Assembly: GCF_949628265.1 (NCBI RefSeq)
Contig: NC_088788.1
Location: forward strand, 32,784,335 to 32,848,334
Length of the DNA stretch: 64,000 bases
Origin: Cloeon dipterum
Taxonomy: Eukaryota; Arthropoda; Insecta; Ephemeroptera; Baetidae
Direction: 5' to 3'
Part shown: piece by piece, positions 50,301 to 60,490 of the stretch
Layout of the letters: each line of letters begins with the position of its first letter
Position numbering within the stretch: position 1 is the stretch's first letter
Program-made: the position numbers and the translations under genes
The notes under the pieces: model-generated
The model's input: the letters and a program-made list of their open reading frames with translations, nothing else
The model's database searches: none
What the model was told of the DNA's origin: nothing

Positions 50301-53300
50301 GTGATTAGGCATCACGGGATGAATGTCTGTCGTTCCAATAAAGTACTCTGTGCGGAGGGTCCCTGTGCGGCCTAGCTGGTGCGCCCACGTTATCCGTTCG
50401 CGGTGTTATTGGGACCCAGGTCTGAATTGACATGTTCATCCTACTGTTTGGCATACTACAATTTTAATCGGATACTAATGAGTTCCTTGCCGCCAGATTG
50501 TTTTGACTGCAAATAGAATTGTAGTTTCCGATTAGTGTTTGGTAGGTTCTGCCATCAGTTAGAAAATTTTTTCCCGCTTTGACCGGATGACGCGCTTTCC
50601 ATTACCGAAAATAGAGCTGAATGGTCCCATTAGCGGAACTCTCTCCTCGCGAAAATGTCGAATATCCCGCACGCTACAGGTCGGGCAAAGAAGCAACATT
50701 TCGACGCTCGGTTTATAATTCTCCGGAATGCCGAGAGTTTATTTGCATCTCTCAGTTTAAACAAAGTTTCATCTCGTCTTTTTGGCCTCTTATTTGTGAA
50801 AAGAAAAGAGATAAAATGAGCAGCGCTCTCCAAACAAACTTAAACACTCCAAATCGACTTCGCCTAGCCAGCAAAAAAGCTCTTTTGACCGAAAACTAAA
50901 ATTCGATCTCTTCGTTTTTTTTTTAATCTTGATTGAAATTTTTAAAAAGAATCAATTTTGCGAAAATATAACTTAATTCGTCCCACTTAATATGCATGGG
51001 AAGTATATTAAAAGGGTCATGAAATGTGGCAAATCAAATCATACCGTTTCATTTCCGAGATTAGTATTATTATCTTTCTACTTCCAAATAAACTGAATAT
51101 GAGAAATTCTTTCGAGAAGTTTGGAGGAAAAAATCATTAAACACCACGCAACATTCAATGGGGCTAAATTGCGTCGGTATATAGAAAAAGTATCTCTAAA
51201 TTCGCTATTTTGTTTCCTGAATTAAAACTTTTTCCCTCTGATTACCATATTGTTATGCTAATAATTTCTTACATTTTACAACTTGATTCCACTTAGCTGA
51301 TATTGTAAACCAAAAAGGTTTAATGGAAAACACCCCGGCGTGTTGTTTCGGATCGAGGATCACAGCCAACAAATTCTTTGATCTTGAAGTACTCACTCAC
51401 CTGCTTGGGGAGTCAGATCTGTATCCTTTAGCTGTGCGGAATTTTCCCCGTGGGCACAAAGAGCAGTGGGTCGACTGAGAGCTCGCGAGGGTGAATTCGG
51501 CCTGAGAGGCGGCGCGCACGCGCTTCCAATGCGGCACCCTTCATTCTTCTGCCGAGCAAATTGGTCCACTCGGCACGACGCGAAACTCGGGATCGGCGAA
51601 AAAAATTAGTGTGCCTCTTGTCAGCCGACAATCGTCTATTTACTGCCTTGTGGGGCTGTTCACCCGAAGTCCGGATGTGTCGCCGCGTCCGACTTCAAAG
51701 CTGAAAACTAAATAAACACAATTATTTGTTTCTCTCCATATCTGCGAGTGACACTCGCCGTCCCTCCTCGTCCCCGCTTTCGCGCCGTTTATAACTGCTG
51801 CTCCTGGGACAACTGACAAACGAGGAAAACTCAACTGGAAATGTTTCACTATACTTCAATGAATCCGTCCTTTGAGCAAAAATTTCTTTACAGTGCACGT
51901 TCATCTTTCAATATTGTTTTTCATGCTCATTTCTGCTTCGTTTCACTTTTTCTAAATCAATGTGACTTCAAAGAGCATGCAAATTATCAAGAATACACAA
52001 AATTTTAAATAAAAATGTTTCTTTTGTTCTGTGTAAACATAATTTACGTGTGGATGTAAAAAAGTAAAAATAGATCAGAATAAGGTTTGGAGGGTTTTAT
52101 TATTTTTTTTGCTGCTTGTTCTGTTATAATTCAAACAAAACTGATACGCGCTAACTTCAAGCGTTTTATACAGCAAAATGAAGTTGCAATGTGATATTTT
52201 GAACACGTTGAACACGTAGTTTTTAGTAAAGACAAGTTTTACGTTGGATTCTGCATACATTTTTAGACTTTCCAGAGTTTCCACCAAAGCGTAGAAATCG
52301 TATAGCATTTATATTTCCATAAAACCAGCCCGTTGGCTCGCATTTTTAAGGCATTCTCAGGAGTGTCAAAGCAATGGGAGGTATTTGAGTAGGTCGGAGA
52401 TCTAATACTGGCTACCCAACGTCAGACATGGCAAAAAGTGGTTAGTTTAGTGACTCGAAATGCTCAAATTGCTCAACGGGTTGGGAGGCGCACCGTCGCC
52501 GACTCGCTACTTGCTGGTTTGCACCTTTCCAACATGCGTGATTTGGCTTCACGGGACGAATGTCTAGCGTTTCAATGCAGTCCTCGGTGCGGAGGCAAGT
52601 GGCCCTTCAGATGGCTGGGTCCCTGTGCGGCCTGGTGCGCCCATGTTATCCGTTCGCGGTGTTATTGGGACCTGGGTTTCAGCATTCGTGCCAGTGCAGT
52701 GCGCGCCCTTCCCGGTCCGAGAGAACAGGGATAAAAAGAGCAAAAACAAAAAAATAAATATATTTTTGAAATGGTGCCTTGCTTCCTGACGAATTTATTT
52801 AGTTTCAGCACATTTTTTCTAAACGCGGACTAATTAGTGGGCTTAATCCCTTTGCATGTTGCTCCCAACCGCCCACTAAAGCACGATTAAATGGGCGTTT
52901 CCAGCTTATCAGGCAGCAAATCGAGCTAAATTATTTAACGCGCGATTGGGAATTGTATAAAGGCTGCTCCCGCAAGGAAAAAAAGTGGAATTAGAGGCTC
53001 CAAATTCTGTTTGAACGTGTTTGCGTTTGACATCGAAAACATGGCTATTCCCAAATTTGCGCAACCCGACTCTTTTAGCCCACTTACACAGGACACCCAA
53101 GGATAGAGCTAAAGGAACACTGTCGTATTTTCACCTTTCTTGTGATTTTGGTTGGTTTTCTTAAATATTCGGTTTGCTGTGTTTTCCCCGATTTTTAATT
53201 TTGCATTCGCTCTAGAATGACGTAATCAGATGTTTTCAGTCACATTCAATTATTGAAAAACTTTTAATTTTGCAATTTTATTAATTTGAAGTCATCTCAA

Positions 53301-56300
53301 TACCTAAAAAAGCAATGAACAAATATTGCACTCGGCGAAATATATAATAAATATAATATAATTCAGCTTCGCGTGCGGGAAAAAGGTCATTCTTGCCTTT
53401 GAACTGGAGGCGTTGTTTTATTCCTGTATTATGGAGAGCGTGATAATTTCTGAGTGTATTTTCGCGCTGTTGAGCTCAGCAGGCAATTCAATTAGCCCTC
53501 GAAACTTACGCATCCGCGGTGAGCTACCCTTACGGACGAGGAATTCCACCGAATTCATGCAGCAACAGATGTAATCTAAGGTGAATATAACGCCTGACTT
53601 ACTGAGCATCGCGCGTCATGATAAAATTGGAAGGAATGTGATACACCACCAAACAATGAGATGAATGAACACACCCCTTCAACCAGTTACTTCTACCTCA
53701 ATGCTTTTCTGGATGGCTTCATTTAAGGACATGTCGCTTGTTAATGATTTATTTTAAACGCCTCCTCTTTCTTGTCTGCCATTTTCACTGCTATTTTGTA
53801 CGGGATAAAAAACAGGGGAGCTCAAAACTTAAAATGTGAACGTTGATGGCTATTCTCAAATATCCCCTGAAAACTTTGAATAGTCCGGCATTCAACATAA
53901 ATCATTTTATTTTTCGGAGTATTTAACAGCAATTCCGATATTTGTGACGGTTGAGTGGTCTTAATGGATTAAAAAAGGGAATTGAAAAGCGTCAGTGTTT
54001 GCTCATTTGAGGTTTTTAAAAACACACAGCATAGATTAATATTGATTTACGTGTTCTCAGCGGCTGTAACAGCAACGCTCTCAGTTAAATCCCTTGCCTC
54101 TCTTTTAAGCTCCATCTCTGCAAGTTAACGAATTTACCGAGTTGGAATATATTCGATTTTGAAATTATTTTTGGAAGGATTTGGTTTGCTCCACTTTTGA
54201 GCTCTCAAAGAAGAGCTTTAATTAGCTAATTAGTGTTGTGTTCTCCGTTTTCGCTTATTTAAACCAATGCTGCACAGACAGATCTCTCTAATTTATTCCG
54301 CTTAATCTCAACAAAAACAAAAACGGCCAGCGTTTGTTTTCACTATCTTTTTGTAATGTCACCCAAATTAAGGCTGCAGGTGGAACAAATCCGCTTTTGG
54401 CAAAAACCTCTTAAAATTTACGCTCGGATTGCAGCAGGAAAACCAGATCGGAACGGGAGTTCTCCGTTAATTTAAACACGAAATTGAAGTTTGCACCTTC
54501 TCGGTGCTACGGTTTGATGAGTCTTTGATTAAGTTTTTTTTTAAAGAAATGATCCAAGATGGTCTGTATAATTTTCCTTTGTATTTTTGGTATTTTTCAT
54601 TGTACTGCGAGTATACATGAATACCTTCATTTCCTTCTCCTTTCTCCTCTTTTCCTTTGTCATGTTCCAGAAATGGACAGAAAATTCGAACCGTTCTATT
54701 CATGCATGGCTGGACAGAATAAGACGGTCGCGAATCCCAAATTTAAAGTTATTGAACAAAAACATCTGCGATTGTCTGCTCTGCCTGCACGTGGAGTTTA
54801 CAGCCCGCGTGGCTTACCTGCCCACCCAGTTGCCTACACATAGAGGAGCAAAGCCCTAACTTGAGCTTATTACGACCTGAACATTTCCTTTTGGCGTGAC
54901 AGCTTTCACTGCTGCTTCAGAATAAATTTGATATATTAACTCAATTCGTCCCTGTAAAGCATTTCGCAGTCAATATAGTTACATTACGATTTAATTACTG
55001 TATCTCGGAATCGTTGTTATTGAGGCTAATCAAAAAGGACAAAACACAAAGTAAAGCATCCCCCCCCTTTTATTCCACTATATTTACGACCATTCCAAAA
55101 AACAATTTTTGATGAATATGACGCACAAATAATCTAATAAATGTATTATAATACATTCTAATACATTTATTACTAAAGTGAATTTAAATTTAATATACTA
55201 TGATTCAGGAATTTTGGGAAAAAACATCAAAGAAAGACAATATTTTACTTCTTCTTTTTCCATGAGAATTTTTTTTTGATCAACATTGTACATTTGATTT
55301 CAGCCAACTTAACGAGTCGCTGCTCGAGTCCATGGGAATCCGCATGTTGCCTAATTATGAGGACCCCTACCACAAACGGTGAGTGTTTGTTAACGCATGA
55401 TTTACGGGAATAACAGCCCGCAGTTACGATTGATTGCGAGCTTATTCTGCAAACTAGCTTGCAGAACAGAATAATATTTATCTTACTGTTTGGTACCCAT
55501 CGTTTGCTGTTGCTGACAGTAGAAGTAAAATTGGGAAATTCGCTGTTTCAATAACATGAATTAGTAAAAACATTTACATCTAGTATAAATATGATTTCCT
55601 CGCAATTTGTTTTGTGTTTCATGTATATTTTCAACTTCTATTGAACAAATTGTTGCTATTTAAGTTTTGTGGTCGCTTGAGGATCGTTTTGTACTCAAGT
55701 TTTCCAATAAATGCACACATAAAGGAACCCTTGAAGCGAATTCCTGCAAAATGGCTCAACCCCTCGTATACCAGTTGAATTCCATTAAACTCCTCAAACA
55801 ATGTCTTTCAGGCCTCTAACGATGGGAGAGATAGGCTGCTTCTTGAGTCACTATAAAGTATGGCAAAAGGTACGTCACCTCAATTTTATTCACACACTAA
55901 GTTGTTGTTTGTGCTATTTTCGTTTTGGAGCACTACAAACTAATTTAGGCAATTTGTTTACATTTAATATTGGACGTTTGTGACGCACCTTTCATAATAT
56001 AGGGCTTTACTAAATGTTGAATTTGATTTTCAGCTGTATATTACTTCTAAAACTCACTAAGGCTTGAGATACATTTTAGCCCCCACAAACTTGAACATTA
56101 ATTTTACGCTCGGATTAAATCAGTTTCAAGGCAAAGGCAGTCAAATTTTATTTATCATCTAGGATTTAAATGCTACCCCTGGCATTTTTTGTTTTCGTTT
56201 TGAATTTACTATCGGCATTCTAATTTGTTTAAATATTGCCTCTCTGTTATATCAACAACTCCCTGTTATTTTGTTAGGTTGTAGAAGACAATTTGGGACA

Positions 56301-58607
56301 AGTGTTAGTGCTTGAGGACGACATCAGATTTGAGAACTTCTTCCGCTCCAAACTGACTCACTTGATGGCAGAGCTAAGCAGCCTAGACTTCTCTTGGGAC
56401 CTTGTGTGAGTTTTGTCCATATGTTGCTGCATTTTCTCGATAATGAGCAATGAATCTTTTTTATTTTGGCAGATACGTCGGCCGCAAAAAGCTGCAGAGT
56501 GAGGATGAACCACCGGTGCAGACCTCAAAGAATTTGGTCTGGGTTGGCTACTCTTACTGGACCCTCGGCTATTTGCTCAGCCAGAGCGGCGCCCGCAAAC
56601 TGCTCGCGGCGCAGCCTTTATCAAAGTTGCTGCCCGTTGACGAATATCTGCCGATCATGTTCGACAGGCATCCTGAGTGAGTACTAAATGAGAAGATGAT
56701 TTGTGAAAGATGTTTCATGTTGTTTGGAAACCCTTAGCTTTGACTCCATTTAAATTAGTAAGAAAATCATTGATTTTATTTCATAATCTTAATATATGCA
56801 TAATTTTCCCCCATTTTTCTCAATTTTTCCCCCATTTTTCTCAATTTTCCCCCCATTTTTAATTTGACTTGCGGTTGTACACAGCGTCATAATTTCGTGA
56901 GTAAATTTACCGTCAGATAATATCACAACAATTTGGATGTAGCATAGAGTTTCCTCAAAAGCTACCGTTGCTGCTTTGAAACTGAACCGACTTTCCTCAT
57001 ATTATGTCTTTGTGCTTTGTAGAGCCGTTCTCTAACATAGTTTAGCCTTTCATTGGACGAAACGTTGCTGGAGATTTCATCAATCGCGAAGCCACGTAAC
57101 GTAAAGTGCCGCTCTCTCGAGCTTGGCAGTAAATCTCATTACAGTTTGGCCTTTTGCAACCTGAATCTGCTGCACTTCCTCATCAATTTTGGGATGAGGG
57201 CTGTAATGAGGGCAGCCCGCGATGATTCATAGTCGGTGTGGAAAATAGCGCCTGGACCGATTTGTGTCACTGGCAACAGTACGTACGGTGAGAGCTTGCT
57301 TTTTGGCCGATTAATCTCCTTGATGTACCCTCGCATCTTGTTCATTATGGCCGTTCGTGTTTGACTAGTTAGACACGTTTGACTTTCTCATCCAAGATTG
57401 GAGTAGGGCTCTGCCCGTAACGCAACCCTCAAACAATACGCAATGGAAGTGGAAGGCTAACATTTTCTCAATGTGAAATCTCGCCTTTGAAGAGGGATGA
57501 AATATGTGGGTATTAGAGATTGGTTTATTCTGATTGGCGGGCGAGCCAACTCTGCTCATTCCTATTTGTTTAAATCAATAATAAATTAAACACAAAACGT
57601 GTATTTTTGTAAGGAGGTTTTAAAAAATCTCATTTGAATGAATTAAACCTCACGGATATTTAGATTATTATTCAGACAGATCGTACTTATTGAGAAACAG
57701 GAACTGTGACGTGGCATTTGACTCAAAATAGGAATCACTTCTGAGGGCAGATTTTGTCAGGATTTGTGAACCAAATACCGTAAATGTTTTCTACAATTAT
57801 ACTTTCTCACTTGACCTCAAATTTGGGATTGTGTTCAGAGAACCAAAATCATAAGGCTGAAAGTGGTGTTTGTAGAAGACCAATAACCCAAATTCGGATG
57901 TGGAATGGTTGAGCCCACTTTGACCATTTTTCTACGATTTTGCATAAGTCCGAATAGAATTCATTCATAAAACCGAAAAATTATGAGTTAATTCTACTCA
58001 TCTGTATCAATTTGGTGTTTGAAACGTTCAAAATGTGTCAATTAATTATTGTTCTAACAATTTTGGGCACAAAATAATGCCAAATGCCGAGTCAGTATTA
58101 CAGGACGAGACCGTTTAATCTTTTTTTCGTATAAAAAACCGACAAAAGTCAAGAATGCTTAGAAAATATCCACTTTCCAATTGAGTAGCTCCTTTGATCA
58201 TTTTGTCACAAAGCAAATTCTTGATGTTTTGTGCCTGGAGATTCGTCTTCCTGTGCTTAAAGCCAAAAGCAGGAGAGAGCAGCATTTTTTCTCTCTATTT
58301 TCGTTATTTATGTTGGCCTTAAATGCTCTGTCCTGGATATTGAATCAATTTGATAAACAAGAAGCCGCCCAAAGCCGTATGCAAAATTTAGTTTACCTCG
58401 TTTCTATTTTCGAATAATTGAAGAGGCCTTTTGGGTTACAGATTTAAATGGAAGGAGCACTTCGAGCCGCGTGACTTGGTTGCGTTGTCTGCGCAGCCCC
58501 TGCTATTATACCCCACGCACTACACCGGCGAGCCGGGCTACATCAGCGACACCGAGGACTCGTCTCGCATCCCGACGGCCCCGCAATCGCCCCGTGACGA
58601 TTTGTGA
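38329..58607 (+). CDS. COLGALT1: Procollagen galactosyltransferase (GT25 family), 579 aa, 10 exons over 20 kb
   Basis: Exons: 38329-38552, 38617-38848, 38951-39293, 39344-39463, 39992-40181, 55304-55378, 55812-55869, 56278-56405, 56473-56676, 58442-58607; all GT-AG and phase-consistent. The enzyme adds galactose to hydroxylysine of collagens in the ER. An N-terminal signal peptide ([13 protein letters not shown]) is followed by a first GT domain with FLDADV (DxD, residues 155-157) and a second GT25 domain ([36 protein letters not shown] at about 426-432). The C-terminus is RDDL, a variant of the RDEL/KDEL ER-retention tail of the family. The ATG at 38329 is preferred over the in-frame ATG at 38308 because its context is better (cacaATGG). 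Intron 5 (40182-55303) is 15.1 kb and contains an antisense GPCR gene. Orthology to COLGALT1 rather than a sister gene is assumed. Confidence 0.93.
39464..39991 (+). other. Intron 4 of the galactosyltransferase gene
   Basis: 528 bp, AT-rich, with no exon or element that I can recognise. Confidence 0.6.
41026..41810. repeat. Long imperfect inverted repeat (foldback), arms about 360 bp
   Basis: The left arm (about 41026-41388) aligns end to end with the reverse complement of the right arm (about 41452-41810); the spacer is about 63 bp. Shared blocks include TGGAAAAT-CTTGTT-CCAATGCAT, CCAAAATTGAC-TAAGTAG, GCAGCAAAGTTAGCA versus ACAGCAAAGTTAGCA, and CAAAGAGTTT. Identity is about 70-80% by eye with small indels. 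Neither arm codes for a recognisable protein and no target-site duplication is clear. It could be an old foldback transposon, an inverted duplication, or a long hairpin RNA locus. Confidence 0.85.
44738..44743 (-). terminator. Candidate polyadenylation signal of the GPCR gene
   Basis: AATAAA on the minus strand about 290 bp beyond the GPCR stop codon, the first canonical signal I see on that strand. Confidence 0.4.
45029..47616 (-). CDS. Orphan class A (rhodopsin-like) GPCR, 408 aa, nested antisense in the GT25 gene
   Basis: Two coding exons on the minus strand: 46912-47616 (235 codons) and 45029-45550 (173 codons plus stop), joined in phase 0 by a GC-AG intron (CAG|GCAAGT ... TTACAG|GCAAGC). 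Seven membrane helices are visible: Asn58 in TM1 (IVNSV), LAMAD (Asp86) in TM2, Cys117 and Cys195 for the extracellular disulfide, Trp171 in TM4, Pro216 in TM5, WMP (268-270) in TM6 and DPIIY (312-316) in TM7. The DRY motif at the end of TM3 is replaced by Asn-His-Tyr (143-145). N-glycosylation sequons lie at Asn6 and Asn15. The tail ends SSIV, a class I PDZ-binding type. DPIIYA resembles melanocortin/S1P/cannabinoid-type receptors, but the ligand is unknown. An acceptor just before the ATG (GCCGCAG) implies a 5'UTR exon. A possible poly(A) signal lies at 44738-44743. Confidence 0.9.
45918..46080. repeat. Small inverted repeat with peptide-like arms, inside the GPCR intron
   Basis: Arms of about 50 bp (45918-45968 and 46031-46080) are roughly 85% identical as reverse complements, and weaker pairing continues into the 62-bp middle. 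Read outward from the centre, the arms translate to nearly the same peptide: YYEAE...NEILKEEV on the minus strand of the left arm and YCEAE...NEILKEEV on the plus strand of the right arm. It may be an inverted duplication of a former exon fragment, a MITE-like foldback or a hairpin RNA. Confidence 0.75.
50150..50425 (+). mobile_element. SINE-like repeat with a 5S rRNA-derived head, copy 1
   Basis: Positions about 50153-50232 align with eukaryotic 5S rRNA from its second quarter onward: GATCACCGAAGTTAAGCAAC (5S: GATCACCGAAATTAAGCAGC) and GATGGGTGACCGCCTGGAAA (5S: GATGGGTGACCGCCTGGGAA), the two blocks that hold the pol III A and C boxes. The first about 25 nt of 5S are missing or unrecognisable, so it is not a working 5S gene. 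A body follows at 50262-50425 that is repeated at 52499-52682. A pol III RNA-derived head joined to a repeated body is the structure of 5S-derived SINEs (SINE3 class). No clear target-site duplication was found. Confidence 0.7.
51401..51640 (-). promoter_or_regulatory. Candidate 5'UTR exon and promoter of the nested GPCR
   Basis: A consensus minus-strand donor (AAGCAG|GTGAGT) sits at 51401, at the edge of a CpG-rich island (about 51430-51800). It could pair with the acceptor (GCCGCAG) that lies a few bases upstream of the GPCR ATG. This would give a 3.8-kb 5' intron. Evidence is the splice sites and base composition only. Confidence 0.35.
52499..52760 (+). mobile_element. SINE-like repeat, copy 2, without the 5S head
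   Basis: The body aligns with copy 1 over its whole length: CTCGCTACTTG-TGGTTTGCA, TTTCCA-CATGCGTGATT, CCCTGTGCGGCC, GGTGCGCCCA-GTTATCCG and TTCGCGGTGTTATTGGGACC. Compared with copy 1 it has about 30 extra bases near 52590-52620. The sequence ends in an A-rich tail (about 52730-52758), as expected for a retroposed element. Upstream of 52499 there is no 5S resemblance, so this copy is 5'-truncated or has a different head. The open frame through it (52438-52734) is probably fortuitous. Confidence 0.7.
55135..55172. repeat. 14-bp perfect inverted repeat
   Basis: TAATAAATGTATTA (55135-55148) and its exact reverse complement (55159-55172) flank a 10-bp loop, 130 bp before galactosyltransferase exon 6. 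AT-rich; may be chance. Confidence 0.8.
56677..58441 (+). other. Intron 9 of the galactosyltransferase gene
   Basis: 1765 bp without coding potential. It contains the C-rich minisatellite at 56802-56860. Introns 6 (433 bp) and 7 (408 bp) of the same gene hold nothing notable. Confidence 0.7.
56802..56860 (+). repeat. Short minisatellite, about 20-bp unit, 3 copies
   Basis: Three tandem units of the form AATTTTCCCCCATTTTTCTC with one-base differences in the T and C runs. Lies in an intron. Confidence 0.9.
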
Positions 58608-60422
58608 GCAACAAATGTGACGGAAATATCGCGTTGCTCGGCTGGTGTAACTTCTCTAATCTGACAGGATAATTTTATTCCGTTTATTTCAAAATATGCA
58701 ATCAGCTTATTTTATTTGGCTGAAAGTGCCGCAGTTTATCGTATTGGAATGCAGAAAGCGTAAAAAATAGTTTTTAGTTGAACTTGTTCGATTTCGCATT
58801 TCTTATAGTCATTTATGTTCAGTCAACCGTATTGATTATTTTATACATGTCTTTTATTGTTACTTGTAATTATTCGTCAAGGAAATTGAAGTTACGCCAC
58901 TTTTTCGCCTTTTTCCCATTTTGTTGCCACTCGAGCTATGCATTATCGCCGCTCGTTGCCAATTAACAGCGCTTAGTCGCTGGTGTCATTTAAGTCGGCG
59001 CCGCGTCAATTACAGCGCCGATCCCACAGCTGTTTGATCTGAATGACGCATTCATCCCGATGTACTCTTGCGCCGACTCGTGTTTGCGTGTTTAATACTG
59101 GCTCGCTCGCTTTTATTGACTGATTTATGACTCCCCTTTGATTATTGACCTGCCGTAAAGAGGGATTGTCTATTTTACAACTCCATTCGACAGCTCTTCC
59201 AGACCCTGAAAACTGACGTTTTCTCTCATTTTGGCAACCGATATTATGAGCGGTTTTTCATTCATAAATCTGGTCGGTATATCGAAATCAGCAGTCCATG
59301 ACGAATGTTTTTCCTAATTTACAGTTCATTTTTTTAACACTAAGCTCGAATTGAAATTTTGATTCGCTGTAGTGGCTTTGATTTTAATCGTCAAAGTTGG
59401 ACATAGATTAGAAAATACTCCAATTTAATCATATTAATGTTTATAAATGATAAAATCATAACCCTTATAATTATTTAAAATCCCGTGGCGAGGTCTCTTT
59501 TCTTTTTCTCTCTTTGACTTAGCATTCATGGAGGGTTAATCCCTAAAATTAATTCCATTCTGTGAGCAACGGCTCACAGTCCCCAATCAAAGGCGCAAGT
59601 TATGCAAGCCGCAAGTCTCTGAGCAATTTGTTGTTCATCCCTCGCCTGCGGTCACCTCGCATACAAATGTGTGACCCATAGACGAATCTTTCCAACCAGG
59701 ACACCGGCAATATTCGATTTTGGGGTCGGGATGATCAGCAAGTCAAATTAAACAGGAATTCCAAAAGCAGCATCAAACAAGAATTAAAATTCTTACTGAA
59801 TAAACTAAAGTAAGATCCTAGTCAAAGTGTTGAGAGAAACTTTTCGCAAAGAAGAGCAACTCTCACTAAAATATGCATTTATTTATGATGTACAATAATC
59901 GCAGACGCAGACAGTCGTACCAAGGTCTTCCAAGGTCTTTTCGTGCCATAAAATTTGATCGCACTGGCGGCCGTTCTCGCGGATTAATGAGAGCCATTAG
60001 CCTTTAGCTGTGCGAGAAACTGAATGAGCCATTAGCTTAACTCGGCGCAAAAATTTATTTTCACATTCCTGCCGCCGTTAATTCATGTGCCATCATCGTT
60101 CTCCTAGAATGACTTTTATCTCAGCTCTCTTCTTAATCAAAAATCGAAATGTACACTTCCACTGATGTTGATTAAGAACTAATAAAGCTTTATTACTGCA
60201 TGAAGTACTTATTTTTTATCGTGAACCATGAAAACGAGCCATTTCTTCTCGAGCTAAAAAGTGACAAGAGTTGTTGTTTATTACACTGACGAATTGATGG
60301 GTATATATATGATATTACAATCTCATTAGGTAATATCAATAAAGGTTTAGCGCATAATATTGTTAAAGTAGAGCTTTTTAAAAATTAAGAACATTTGTCA
60401 TTTTAGACTTTTTCAAGTAATT

Positions 60423-60490
60423 CATTGAGTTTATTGTTTGTGAAATTTAGCAACAGTAAATCTCTATGAAATCAGGACCGAGAAGAACAG
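60423..60490 (+). repeat. Short dispersed repeat, copy 2
   Basis: Partner of 14656-14733 in the same orientation; see that entry for the shared block. Confidence 0.5.

Larger units (their letters stand above)
40182..55303 (+). other. Giant intron 5 of the galactosyltransferase gene
   Basis: 15.1 kb, against 50-1770 bp for the other introns of the gene. The donor CG|GTGAGT and acceptor TTTCAG|C are good, and joining them keeps the reading frame across a conserved region. It contains a foldback repeat (41026-41810), the antisense GPCR (45029-47616) with its own intronic foldback (45918-46080), candidate GPCR leader exons (near 51401), two copies of a dispersed repeat (50150-50425, 52499-52760) and a small inverted repeat (55135-55172). 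The stretches 41811-44700 and 47630-50100 hold nothing I can name. Confidence 0.8.

Noticed and set aside
52438..52734. 98-codon open frame as a gene
   Set aside because: It is the repeat body read through; the other copy at 50262-50425 does not keep the frame.
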